A DNA stretch of 7,379 nucleotides from an uncultured Collinsella sp. (GCA_902464175.1 CABQHZ010000088.1:1-7379); one strand, 5' to 3'. Positions 1-6,512 are shown, numbered from the stretch's first letter. The notes: generated by a model from the letters alone, not told the origin. Numbers and translations: made by a program.

Positions 1-500
1 TCGGTAATCGCCTTGAGCACGTTATCCACGCTCAGCTGGAACGTATCTTCATCGGCGAGCGCCTCGACGCACGTGCAACCAGCTTTCTCGATCCACACGC
101 GATACTCCGGGAAGTACGGAGCGATAACGATGACCTCGTCGCCCGGATTGGTAATCGCGTTGAGCGTGCAGGTGAGCGAAGCCGCGGCACCCACCGTCAT
201 AAAGACATCCTTGCCCTCGTAGCTCGTGCCAAAACGGCGGTTGAGCGACACGGCCACAGCGGAACGGCACTGCGGCAGTCCCGGTGCAGGCGTGTATCCA
301 TGCAACTGATCGCTCGGCAGCTCCAAAGCCTTCTTAATGGATTCAGCCACGGCAGCAGGCGCCGGAACGCTCGGGTTGCCCAGCGAAAAATCGAACACGT
401 TTTCCGCGCCGATTTGCGCCTTGCGCTCAAGGCCATAGCTAAAAATCTCACGGATGATGGAGCTTTCCGCACCGCGAGCATACATAGTTTCGTTGATCAT
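1..500 (-). CDS. PLP-dependent class I/II aminotransferase, N-terminal part (cut by window edge)
   Basis: Reading leftward from the ATG at 500-498 gives 166 uninterrupted codons that run off the left edge, so this is the N-terminal part of a protein that is usually about 390-400 residues. It belongs to the aspartate-aminotransferase-like fold type I family, cytosolic enzymes that move an amino group between an amino acid and a 2-oxo acid using pyridoxal phosphate. Visible family features are the substrate-side segment FSLGNPSVPAP (38-48), HGYTPAPGLP (67-76), the cofactor-phosphate turn TVGAAASL (102-109) and NPGDEVIVIAPYFPEY (118-133), whose aromatic and proline residues pack near the cofactor. 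The Schiff-base lysine lies outside the window. The start is supported by AAGGGG five bases upstream. The upstream ftsH gene ends in its own terminator, so this gene is probably transcribed separately. Substrate specificity cannot be told. The family call is firm. Confidence 0.93.
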   Translation of the reverse strand, partial: MINETMYARGAESSIIREIFSYGLERKAQIGAENVFDFSLGNPSVPAPAAVAESIKKALELPSDQLHGYTPAPGLPQCRSAVAVSLNRRFGTSYEGKDVFMTVGAAASLTCTLNAITNPGDEVIVIAPYFPEYRVWIEKAGCTCVEALADEDTFQLSVDNVLKAIT

Positions 501-524
501 CTGTTCCCCTTTCGCATAGGCGCT

Positions 525-530
525 ATTGTA
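525..530 (-). promoter_or_regulatory. candidate -10 box for the aminotransferase gene
   Basis: Read on the minus strand this is TACAAT, five of six matches to the sigma-70-type -10 consensus, about 25 bases upstream of the aminotransferase start. No convincing -35 box lies 16-18 bases further up. The call rests on position and on the terminator and repeat just upstream, which make an independent promoter likely. Confidence 0.35.
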
Positions 531-560
531 CGCTTTAGCTGAGCAAAGTGCCGCAGCAAT

Positions 561-620
561 GTTGATTGGGGACAGACTTAAATGCGTGAAAACGCTCATT
601 TAAGTCTGTCCCCAATCAAC
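561..620. repeat. 60-base near-perfect palindrome, REP/MITE-like element
   Basis: The left arm (561-584) and right arm (597-620) are perfect 24-base reverse complements. Their shared core is GGGGACAGACTTAAATG. The 12 bases between them can pair further (bases 586-588 with 593-595, one G-T) around an AAAA loop. The element sits exactly between the ftsH terminator and the upstream region of the aminotransferase gene. A GGGGACAG-type end is familiar to me from short palindromes scattered with IS200-like/RAYT Y1 transposases. No transposase is present here, so the element would be non-autonomous. It could instead be a bidirectional transcription terminator or mRNA-stabilising hairpin, but it lacks a U-rich tail and its arms are much longer than needed. 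Confidence 0.75.
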
Positions 621-658
621 AAAAGAAAAGCCTCCACAGGTTTCCCCGCAGAGGCTTT
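617..658 (-). terminator. intrinsic terminator of the tilS-hpt-ftsH cluster
   Basis: Twelve bases after the ftsH stop, the minus-strand RNA can form AAAGCCTC/GAGGCTTT (658-651 with 634-627). This stem extends inward through six more pairs, three of them G-U, to a GAAA tetraloop, giving 14 pairs in all. The run TCTTTTGTTG follows. The G-U pairs form only in the minus-strand transcript, and the U-rich tail is also on that side, so it is directional and serves ftsH. Its tail touches the palindrome at 561-620. Confidence 0.85.
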
Positions 659-669
659 CGCTACAAGAA

Positions 670-2808
670 CTATTTGTCGGCGTCGGTGTTGCCGTCAGCG
701 TTGACAGCATTGCCATCACCGGCATCATCGGATGCGGCTTCGGCATCCTCCTGCATGGCCGCCTGCGCAAAGGCCGCGGCATCAGCCGCCAACTCCTCCT
801 CGCTCATGCGAAGCGAGCGCTTCTTGGTCGGCATGCCAGCCGCCTTGGCGTTGCGCTCCTCCTTGGCCGCCAGGATATCGCCCTCGCGCTCAAGGTAGGC
901 ATCCCACTCGTTGTCGAGCAGGGCGTTCACGGCGTCGCCTTCGACGGTCTCGCGCTCAAGCAGCACCTTCGCCATCAGATCGAGCTGATCGCGACGGGCG
1001 TCCAGGATCTCGACCGCACGACGATGGGCCTCGCGCATGATGCGCTGAACCTCGATATCAATGCGGCGCGCCGTCTCCTCGGAGTAATCCTGATGATCGG
1101 CATAGTCACGGCCCAGGAATACCTGATGCTGCGCCTCGCCAAAGACCTGAGTGCCCAGCTCCTCGCTCATGCCCAGACGTGTGACCATCTCGCGCGCCAT
1201 CTTGGTCGCGCGCTCCAGATCGTTGCTCGCGCCCGACGTGATGTCGTCGCACATGAGCTCCTCGGCAACGCGACCGCCCAAGAACACGGCGAGCTCGTCG
1301 AGCATCTCGTTTTTGGTCTTGAGGAAGTGATCCTCCTGCGGAAGCTGCAACGTGTAGCCCAGAGCCTGGCCGCGGCTGACAATCGAAATCTTATGAACCG
1401 GATCGGAGTGCTCCAGGATGTGACCCACCAGGGCATGGCCGCTCTCATGGTAGGCAATCGTGGTGCGCTCGGCTTCGGTCATCACGCGACCCTTGCGTTG
1501 CGGTCCGGCAATCACGCGCTCCATCGACTCCTCGACCTCGTCCATCGAGATCACAGAACGATGACGGCGAGCGGCCAGCAGCGCAGACTCGTTGAGCAGG
1601 TTCGCCAAATCGGCACCAGTAAAGCCAACGGTCATCTGGGCGAGCTTCTCAAACTTAACGTCCTCGTCCATCGGCTTGTTCTCAGCATGCACGCGCAAGA
1701 TCTGCTCGCGGCCCTTCACGTCCGGACGGTCGACCGTAACCTGACGGTCAAAACGGCCGGGGCGCAGCAATGCCGGGTCCAGAATATCGGGGCGGTTGGT
1801 CGCGGCGATCAGGATGACCGACTCGCTTTCCTCAAAACCGTCCATCTCGACCAGCAGCTGGTTGAGCGTTTGCTCGCGCTCGTCGTGACCGCCGCCCAAG
1901 CCAGCTCCGCGCTGACGTCCCACGGCATCGATCTCGTCAATAAAGATGATTGACGGAGCCTGAGACTTGGCCTCCTTAAAAAGGTCGCGCACGCGGCTGG
2001 CGCCGACACCCACGAACATCTCGACAAAGTCGGAACCCGAGATGCTAAAGAACGGCACGCCCGCCTCGCCGGCAACGGCCTTGGCCAGCAGGGTTTTACC
2101 GGTACCCGGAGGGCCAACCAGCAACACGCCGCGCGGAATCTTGGCGCCCAGCTTGCGATAGCGGTCCGGATCGCTCAAAAAGTCGCGAATCTCCTCGAGC
2201 TCCTCGACTGCCTCGTCCACACCGGCAACATCCTCAAACTTGACCTTGGGGCGCGTTGCCTCGTTGGTCTTGGCGTTGGTCTTGCCAAACTGCATGTTCC
2301 TGTTGTTGGCGCCCATCATCTGGCGCATAAAGTAGAACATGATGGCGATCAGGGCGATCGTCGGAAGCACGCTCATCGCCAAGTCGCCCCAAAAATCGGG
2401 GTCATTGGTGTTGACGATGTACTTGGTATCGGGGTGCTCCGCCATAAGCTCGGCAAGCGAATCGGAGCCGACATAGGTCGAGGAGAAGCTCTTGAGCTCG
2501 CTCGTGTCACCCTTGTCCTTTTTCGTCTTCCAGTAATGACCCGCCACGCTTCCGTCTTGAACCGTATAGGTCAAATCTTCGACGCGATCCTGCTTAATGG
2601 CGTTGACCATCTCGCTCGTCGCGAGCTTTACGGTATTGCTGGAATTGGCAAAGCCGGAGCCCATGTTAAAGAAGGCGTAGCCCAGGAGCGCGCAAGCCAA
2701 AATAAAATACAGCCAGCCCGTACGCGTGGGCTTCTTGCCTCCGGGCATCCCCGGGATCTTAGGCTCCCGGGGAGTCTGGGAATTGTTATCGTTACGGTCG
2801 TCGGGCAT
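670..2808 (-). CDS. ftsH: ATP-dependent zinc metalloprotease FtsH
   Basis: This is a 712-residue membrane-anchored AAA+ protease that unfolds and degrades misassembled membrane proteins and short-lived regulators as a hexamer on the cytoplasmic side. Two membrane helices (about 32-53 and 143-165) flank an extracytoplasmic domain. The ATPase follows: Walker A GPPGTGKT (232-239), pore loop MFVG (264-267), Walker B IIFIDEID (287-294) and the second region of homology with its arginine finger, ATNRPDILDPALLRPGRFDR (336-355). The protease has HESGH (454-458), with the third zinc ligand probably D530 in SGASND. All key residues are intact. The C-terminus (about 645-712) is a low-complexity, Ala/Asp/Glu-rich tail. 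The start lies one base after the hpt stop; GGAGG sits inside the last hpt codons, about 12 bases upstream, so translation is probably coupled to hpt. Confidence 0.98.
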   Translation of the reverse strand: MPDDRNDNNSQTPREPKIPGMPGGKKPTRTGWLYFILACALLGYAFFNMGSGFANSSNTVKLATSEMVNAIKQDRVEDLTYTVQDGSVAGHYWKTKKDKGDTSELKSFSSTYVGSDSLAELMAEHPDTKYIVNTNDPDFWGDLAMSVLPTIALIAIMFYFMRQMMGANNRNMQFGKTNAKTNEATRPKVKFEDVAGVDEAVEELEEIRDFLSDPDRYRKLGAKIPRGVLLVGPPGTGKTLLAKAVAGEAGVPFFSISGSDFVEMFVGVGASRVRDLFKEAKSQAPSIIFIDEIDAVGRQRGAGLGGGHDEREQTLNQLLVEMDGFEESESVILIAATNRPDILDPALLRPGRFDRQVTVDRPDVKGREQILRVHAENKPMDEDVKFEKLAQMTVGFTGADLANLLNESALLAARRHRSVISMDEVEESMERVIAGPQRKGRVMTEAERTTIAYHESGHALVGHILEHSDPVHKISIVSRGQALGYTLQLPQEDHFLKTKNEMLDELAVFLGGRVAEELMCDDITSGASNDLERATKMAREMVTRLGMSEELGTQVFGEAQHQVFLGRDYADHQDYSEETARRIDIEVQRIMREAHRRAVEILDARRDQLDLMAKVLLERETVEGDAVNALLDNEWDAYLEREGDILAAKEERNAKAAGMPTKKRSLRMSEEELAADAAAFAQAAMQEDAEAASDDAGDGNAVNADGNTDADK

Positions 2809-2809
2809 C

Positions 2810-3358
2810 TTACGAATAAACCTCCGGTTTCAAAATGCCCAGATACGGAAGGTTACGATAGCGCTCGGCATAGTCGAGGCCGTAGCCCACCACAAAGGCA
2901 TCGGGGCAATGGGTTCCAACATACTTGGGCGTGACGGCCGAGGTACGGTCCTCAACGTCCTTCCACAGGAAGGCGGCAACCTCCAGCGAAGCGGGCTTGC
3001 GGCTCTCGAGGTTCTTCATCAGATACTTGAGCGTCAGGCCCGAGTCCAGAATGTCCTCGACGATCAGCACGTCGCGACCGCGGATGTCGATATCCAGGTC
3101 CTTAATGATACGCACGATGCCCGAGGACTTCACACCGTCGCCATAGCTCGAAACAGCCATGAAATCGATGTTGGTCGGCAGCTCGATCTTGCGCATCAGG
3201 TCGCCCATAAAGACCACGGCGCCGCGCAGGACCGCAATCAGCACCAGATCCTTACCCGCGTAGTCGCGAGTAATCTGCTCGCCTAGGCGAGAGACGATAC
3301 CGTCGATATCCTCCTGCGTAAACAGAACCTTCTCGATATCCGGATGTTGAGAAGCCAT
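2810..3358 (-). CDS. hpt: hypoxanthine phosphoribosyltransferase
   Basis: This 182-residue cytosolic purine-salvage enzyme joins hypoxanthine (often also guanine) to PRPP, giving IMP (or GMP) and pyrophosphate. The PRPP-binding motif VLIVEDILDSGLT spans 97-109. VLRGAVVFMGDL (43-54) forms the pyrophosphate-side loop, and SSYGDGVKSSG (70-80) is the flexible loop that closes over the active site. DAFVVGYGLDYAERYRNLPY (153-172) carries the purine-recognition residues. The length is normal for bacterial Hpt. The start is supported by AAAGGG five bases upstream. It is the middle gene of the conserved tilS-hpt-ftsH order, 147 bases after tilS and one base before ftsH. It may also be driven by a local promoter at 3415-3423. 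Confidence 0.97.
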   Translation of the reverse strand: MASQHPDIEKVLFTQEDIDGIVSRLGEQITRDYAGKDLVLIAVLRGAVVFMGDLMRKIELPTNIDFMAVSSYGDGVKSSGIVRIIKDLDIDIRGRDVLIVEDILDSGLTLKYLMKNLESRKPASLEVAAFLWKDVEDRTSAVTPKYVGTHCPDAFVVGYGLDYAERYRNLPYLGILKPEVYS

Positions 3359-3414
3359 GACAACCCTTTCTTGTGCTTATCGCCCACGCACCGCCGCATG
3401 GACGCGAACTACAC

Positions 3415-3423
3415 ATTCTAGCA
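3415..3423 (-). promoter_or_regulatory. candidate extended -10 promoter for hpt-ftsH
   Basis: On the minus strand this reads TGCTAGAAT, an extended -10 (TGn followed by TAGAAT, five of six matches), 57 bases upstream of the hpt start. The -35 position holds only a poor match (TGGTAA at 18-base spacing), which an extended -10 can tolerate. It would give hpt-ftsH expression independent of tilS. The remainder of the tilS-hpt gap (3359-3505) shows nothing else I can name. Confidence 0.35.
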
Positions 3424-3505
3424 GCGCACGGGGTATATTTACCAGCACGTGCGCCATCAGCGCGGGAATACCGTCAACGTCGCACAGAATAGCTGGCGCG
3501 AAGCG

Positions 3506-5047
3506 CTATTCCGCATCGACCACACGAAGCAGATATGCCACGCGCGTTGCGGCCGTGCATTTAAAACGCTCGTCCGCGCGAACGCCCGCGACCCATACTA
3601 CGGCACCTCCCGGAGCCGTTCTTACCACGGGTACGCCAGAGCGGTCTGAAACAGGAATGCGCGCCTCGTTTAACAGGTCTGACACTTTCTTGCTTCGGCC
3701 GTTCATCCCCAACGGGCACATCACGTCTCCCGGCACAGGGCTATCCACCCACAGGCGCGCCGATCGTGCCTCGGTGGGAATCTCCCCGCGCGAGCCGGCT
3801 AACATCCGCTCGCTATCGCGGTCGGCAAACCCCAGGGCCGCCGCATCCACCAAGGCCGCAACCTTTCCGGCAGCAGCAAGCTCGCGGGCACGGTGCACGA
3901 TATCGCACCCCGGCTCCACAGCCATCGGCTCCGCTGTCAGCATATGCCCCGCCCCCAGCGGCAGACGACCGGGAACGGAGATCCAATCGGCCACTAAACC
4001 CTCGCGCGCCGCCGGGGCCTTGAACGCCAGCGTGCCAAACTCCACACGGGCATCAATTCCCGCAGGAAGCGTAACCGAGCCCGAGCCCGCAGCGACGCAG
4101 GCGAGCACGCGCTCCACGTGCCGCATCTCCGGTCGCGCGTCGGGATCGATGCGCTTAATCGCCAATCGCACGATACGCCGTGCAATCACAACCTCAGCGG
4201 CGGCAAGACGGCGCGCATCGAGCACAAGTGCGCCCGCCGCTTCCTTGCGCAGGCAGCTTCGAAACGCCTGTGCCGAAAGCTGGGAAAGAAAGGCGTCTTC
4301 GTCGCCCAGAATTTCGCAAGCGGCGCCAATCGTCTTACAGACGCTCGCGTTGCGCTGTGCCACCACCGGCATCACCCGATGGCGTACATAGTTGCGCAGG
4401 TACGAAACGTCCTCGTTGCTTTCATCTTCCCGCCATGGCTGACCGTGCACCTGCAGATAGCTCACGAGCTCATCGTGCGTGAGGTCGAGCAAGGGGCGAA
4501 CCACAATGTTCCGACGGCGCGGAATGCTCGATAGACCCGCGGGACCCGACCCTTTAATGGCATTCATCAAAAATGTTTCCGCGCGGTCCGACGAAGTATG
4601 CGCGGTACAGATACGAGCCGCCGTCCGCGGTGCGCCCGATTCGGCACAAAGTTCGCGAACATATCTCCGTGCCGCGGCATAGCGCACCTCGCGAGCCGCA
4701 GCCTCGATATTGCCCGATTCGTCATCAAAATAGGCATGCTCAACACACAGCGGCAAGCCGTATTGCGCGCACAGGTCACGTACAAAGGCCTCGTCGCCAT
4801 CGGATGCCTCCCCGCGCAGATGATGGTTTACATGCAGCACGTGCAATCGCTCGCGCGCAATGGGAGCGACGCCGCGCCCGTCCTGGATATCCAGCTTTGA
4901 TGTGCAAGCCATAAGGAGCAGCGCCGTCGAGTCCGCACCGCCTGATACCATGAGCACTACGGGGGCAGCGGCCTGCCGCGTTGCCAGGGCGCTCTTATCC
5001 GTCCTCGGCGCGGCATGATGTCCATAGTGCTGAGATACCGTTGGCAT
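3506..5047 (-). CDS. tilS: tRNA(Ile)-lysidine synthetase TilS
   Basis: This 513-residue cytosolic enzyme uses ATP to attach lysine to C34 of the CAU-anticodon tRNA-Ile, so that the tRNA reads AUA as isoleucine rather than AUG; it is normally essential. The N-terminal PP-loop ATPase begins with VLMVSGGADSTALLLMA (31-47; P-loop SGGADS 35-40). HVNHHLRGE (72-80) and HTSSDRAET (150-158) follow, then the tRNA-handling motif around DESNEDVSYLRNYVRHRVMP (208-227). A middle helical domain leads to the C-terminal TilS_C domain (about 431-510, ending in AGVRADERFK...TRVAYLLRV). At 150-158 the usual HxxDDQAET reads SSDR in place of xDDQ. The start is fixed by AGGAGG (5054-5059), six bases upstream. It is the first gene of tilS-hpt-ftsH, divergent from the hydrolase gene at 5096. 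Confidence 0.96.
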   Translation of the reverse strand: MPTVSQHYGHHAAPRTDKSALATRQAAAPVVLMVSGGADSTALLLMACTSKLDIQDGRGVAPIARERLHVLHVNHHLRGEASDGDEAFVRDLCAQYGLPLCVEHAYFDDESGNIEAAAREVRYAAARRYVRELCAESGAPRTAARICTAHTSSDRAETFLMNAIKGSGPAGLSSIPRRRNIVVRPLLDLTHDELVSYLQVHGQPWREDESNEDVSYLRNYVRHRVMPVVAQRNASVCKTIGAACEILGDEDAFLSQLSAQAFRSCLRKEAAGALVLDARRLAAAEVVIARRIVRLAIKRIDPDARPEMRHVERVLACVAAGSGSVTLPAGIDARVEFGTLAFKAPAAREGLVADWISVPGRLPLGAGHMLTAEPMAVEPGCDIVHRARELAAAGKVAALVDAAALGFADRDSERMLAGSRGEIPTEARSARLWVDSPVPGDVMCPLGMNGRSKKVSDLLNEARIPVSDRSGVPVVRTAPGGAVVWVAGVRADERFKCTAATRVAYLLRVVDAE

Positions 5048-5053
5048 TCGCTT

Positions 5054-5059
5054 CCTCCT
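5054..5059 (-). promoter_or_regulatory. ribosome binding site of tilS
   Basis: AGGAGG on the minus strand, six bases before the ATG at 5047. It is the strongest Shine-Dalgarno in the window and fixes the tilS start. Confidence 0.85.
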
Positions 5060-5075
5060 CTATTCGTCCGCACCC

Positions 5076-5081
5076 ATTGTA
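5076..5081 (-). promoter_or_regulatory. candidate -10 box for tilS
   Basis: TACAAT on the minus strand, five of six matches to the -10 consensus and identical to the candidate box before the aminotransferase. Transcription would begin about 20 bases before the tilS start. The -35 region would fall inside the first codons of the divergent hydrolase gene and shows no good match. Confidence 0.35.
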
Positions 5082-5095
5082 TCCTTTGGAATCTT

Positions 5096-5905
5096 ATGTC
5101 TCGCCTGCACCTTCATATCCTCGGCAGCGGCTCAAAAGGCAACTGCGCACTCGTCGAGGGGCCTCAGGGGCTCATCATGATCGACAACGGCCTGTCCCGC
5201 CGCGAGACACTTAAACGCATGGCGGAGCTTGGCCTCTCGGCAGACGACGTCGCCGCTCTAGTAATCACCCATGAGCATGGTGACCATATCAAGGGGCTCG
5301 ATGTATGGTGCAAGCACTGGCATGGTCCCCTCTTTGCCAGCAGGGACACCCTTTCATGCAAAGAAAACCTCACGCACCTGCCCGTAGAGGAATTTGACCC
5401 CGGCGACACGCTCCCCATTGCCGGCATCCACGTGCAAACCTACTCAACATCGCACGATGTCATCAATCCTGTCGGCTATCGATTTTATGCTCTCGATGAT
5501 TCCATTGGGTTTGCCACCGACACCGGAGAGTTATCGAGCAAGGCCATAGGCATCCTCAAAGACTGTCGAGTTCTCGCGCTCGAAAGCAACCACGATGTAG
5601 CTATGCTGCGCGAAGGACCGTACCCACGCTTTCTTCAGGAGCGCATCCTGTCCACAAAGGGGCATCTCTCCAACAACCAGGCCGCCGAAGCCGCGCGCGA
5701 ACTTGTTACCGATCGCACCGAACAGCTCATCGCCATGCATATCAGCCAGGACAATAATCGTCCAAGCCTTACCGTCAAAAGCTATGCCAACGCGCTTGAT
5801 GCAAGTCTCGATGATGAACTCGGCAGTTCTGCCACCCGTCTTCAAGGGCCACGGAAGCTCTCGATACGCCCTGCAAGTCAGTATCAACCGACAACTATTC
5901 AATAG
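5096..5905 (+). CDS. MBL-fold metallo-hydrolase, YycJ/WalJ-like
   Basis: A 269-residue cytosolic metallo-beta-lactamase-fold protein. It starts with HILGSGSKGNCALVE (7-21), the typical opening of the YycJ/WalJ family. Metal-binding motif 1 is THEHGDH (58-64). Further likely ligands are H120 in TSHD, D142 in FATDTGE, H190 in GHLSNNQAAE and H215 near the C-terminus. SNHDVAMLREGPYP (164-177) is also characteristic of the family. In Firmicutes the homologue is encoded with walRK and is thought to be a 5'-exonuclease-like enzyme; the substrate here cannot be told from sequence. The reading frame stays open upstream to an ATG at 5015, but that start overlaps tilS and would add 27 residues with no family match, so 5096 is preferred even though its ribosome binding site (GGA, five bases upstream) is weak. 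It is divergent from tilS and convergent with hsp20. Confidence 0.93.
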   Translation: MSRLHLHILGSGSKGNCALVEGPQGLIMIDNGLSRRETLKRMAELGLSADDVAALVITHEHGDHIKGLDVWCKHWHGPLFASRDTLSCKENLTHLPVEEFDPGDTLPIAGIHVQTYSTSHDVINPVGYRFYALDDSIGFATDTGELSSKAIGILKDCRVLALESNHDVAMLREGPYPRFLQERILSTKGHLSNNQAAEAARELVTDRTEQLIAMHISQDNNRPSLTVKSYANALDASLDDELGSSATRLQGPRKLSIRPASQYQPTTIQ

Positions 5906-5921
5906 CCCCTCAAGACAACAA

Positions 5922-5953
5922 AAGGGGGCTGGGAATCACTTCCCAGCCCCCTT
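5922..5953 (-). terminator. hairpin terminator between hydrolase gene and hsp20
   Basis: The arms 5922-5935 and 5940-5953 form a perfect 14-pair, mostly G-C stem with a 4-base loop. On the minus strand it is followed by TTTTGTTGTCTT, a good U-rich tail, so it chiefly terminates hsp20, 32 bases after that gene's stop. On the plus strand the following bases (AACTCATACTC) are poor in U; it lies 16 bases past the hydrolase stop and may also stop that transcript, less efficiently. Confidence 0.88.
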
Positions 5954-5985
5954 AACTCATACTCTCGATTGAAGCAGAGCCATCG

Positions 5986-6417
5986 TTAGTCGATGGAGAT
6001 CTTCGTGACGTTCTTCTTCTCGACGATCTTAGGAACCGTAACGGTCAGGATGCCGTCAGCATACTTTGCAGAGAGGCCCTCGCTCGAAGCGTCCTTCAGA
6101 TATACGCCACGCGTCGCGCTGTACGAGCTAAACTCCTTCTGGAGGAAGTTCTTACCCTCGTTTTCGGCGCTCTCCTCGACGTTCACGCTGATGGACAGGC
6201 GACCCTCATTGAGCTCAACGTCGATGTCATCCTTGGCGACACCGGTCAGATACGCCTTGACCTCGTAGCCATCGCCCTTGTCCTCAACGTCAACGGGGAA
6301 CGCCTTGGAGGCAATCGAGTTGTTTGCAAGGTCGGTCATATCATCAAACAGATCGAACAGCGAGCTAGCAGAAGGACGAACGCCAAAAACCGAACGATAA
6401 GGAACCATGCTTGCCAT
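5986..6417 (-). CDS. hsp20: Hsp20/alpha-crystallin family small heat-shock protein
   Basis: This 143-residue ATP-independent chaperone binds unfolding proteins as large oligomers in the cytoplasm and passes them to refolding machines or proteases. A short N-terminal arm (1-38; FDLFDDMTDLAN at 21-32) leads into the alpha-crystallin domain. That domain starts at FPVDVED (40-46), runs through YEVKAYLTGVAKDDIDVEL (51-69), and ends with ADGILTVTVPK (120-130), the family hallmark. The C-terminus carries an I-x-I anchor (I140-S-I142) that docks into a neighbouring subunit. The start at 6417 is preferred over the ATG at 6450 because AGGAG lies eight bases upstream of it; the extra residues of the longer frame would read straight through that ribosome binding site. 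Upstream DNA carries inverted repeats and a possible RNA thermometer, consistent with heat control. Convergent with the hydrolase gene. Confidence 0.95.
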   Translation of the reverse strand: MASMVPYRSVFGVRPSASSLFDLFDDMTDLANNSIASKAFPVDVEDKGDGYEVKAYLTGVAKDDIDVELNEGRLSISVNVEESAENEGKNFLQKEFSSYSATRGVYLKDASSEGLSAKYADGILTVTVPKIVEKKNVTKISID

Positions 6418-6425
6418 GTTTACCA

Positions 6426-6438
6426 CTCCTTTATAGGA
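6426..6438 (-). promoter_or_regulatory. hsp20 ribosome binding site within a possible RNA-thermometer hairpin
   Basis: AGGAG (6426-6430) lies eight bases before the hsp20 ATG and fixes its start. The minus-strand RNA just upstream reads UCCU-AUAA-AGGA, so the ribosome binding site can pair with UCCU (6435-6438) across a 4-base loop. After a G-G mismatch two more pairs (A-U, C-G) extend the stem. A weak stem over the Shine-Dalgarno of a small heat-shock gene is the layout of ROSE/fourU-type RNA thermometers. This is inferred from pairing only. Confidence 0.4.
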
Positions 6439-6444
6439 CTGCCG

Positions 6445-6463
6445 AGTCATCTTCTAGGTGACT
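6445..6463. promoter_or_regulatory. inverted repeat in the hsp20 leader, RheA-operator-like
   Basis: On the minus strand this reads AGTCACC-N5-GATGACT, six of seven positions symmetric. As I remember it, the operator of the heat-sensing repressor RheA before Streptomyces hsp18 is TGTCATC-N5-GATGACA, the same spacing and nearly the same half-sites. It lies 28-46 bases upstream of the hsp20 start, likely in the transcribed leader, so it could equally be an RNA hairpin. No repressor gene is in the window. Confidence 0.4.
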
Positions 6464-6483
6464 GGGACTTCTTTTGACGCTCT

Positions 6484-6512
6484 TATATATGCCCACCCGG
6501 TGCTCATATATA
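6484..6512. promoter_or_regulatory. 29-base palindrome upstream of hsp20, possible operator
   Basis: TATATATG (6484-6491) and CATATATA (6505-6512) are perfect 8-base arms. Inside them CACC (6494-6497, read as C-A-C-C) mirrors GGTG (6499-6502) around a single central base at 6498; 24 of the 28 paired positions are symmetric. Symmetry about one base with a 1-base loop suits a dimeric DNA-binding protein better than an RNA hairpin. The AT arms could also provide -10-like sequences for hsp20. No clear -35 was found, so the hsp20 promoter itself is not resolved. Confidence 0.45.

Noticed and set aside
1024..1953. 309-codon open frame on the plus strand
   Set aside because: It lies wholly opposite ftsH, which shows every family motif. 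High GC keeps the opposite frame open, and the translation resembles no protein family.
3357..4391. 344-codon open frame on the plus strand
   Set aside because: Mostly antisense to tilS, very rich in Arg, Ser, Thr and Ala, with no ribosome binding site or family motif; it is a shadow of the real gene.
5015..5095. Upstream extension of the hydrolase gene to the ATG at 5015
   Set aside because: The extra 27 residues overlap tilS, and homologues begin at the LGSGSKGN segment, so the ATG at 5096 is the better start.
6418..6450. Longer hsp20 start at 6450
   Set aside because: It would translate through the AGGAG that serves the start at 6417 and adds residues not seen in small heat-shock proteins.
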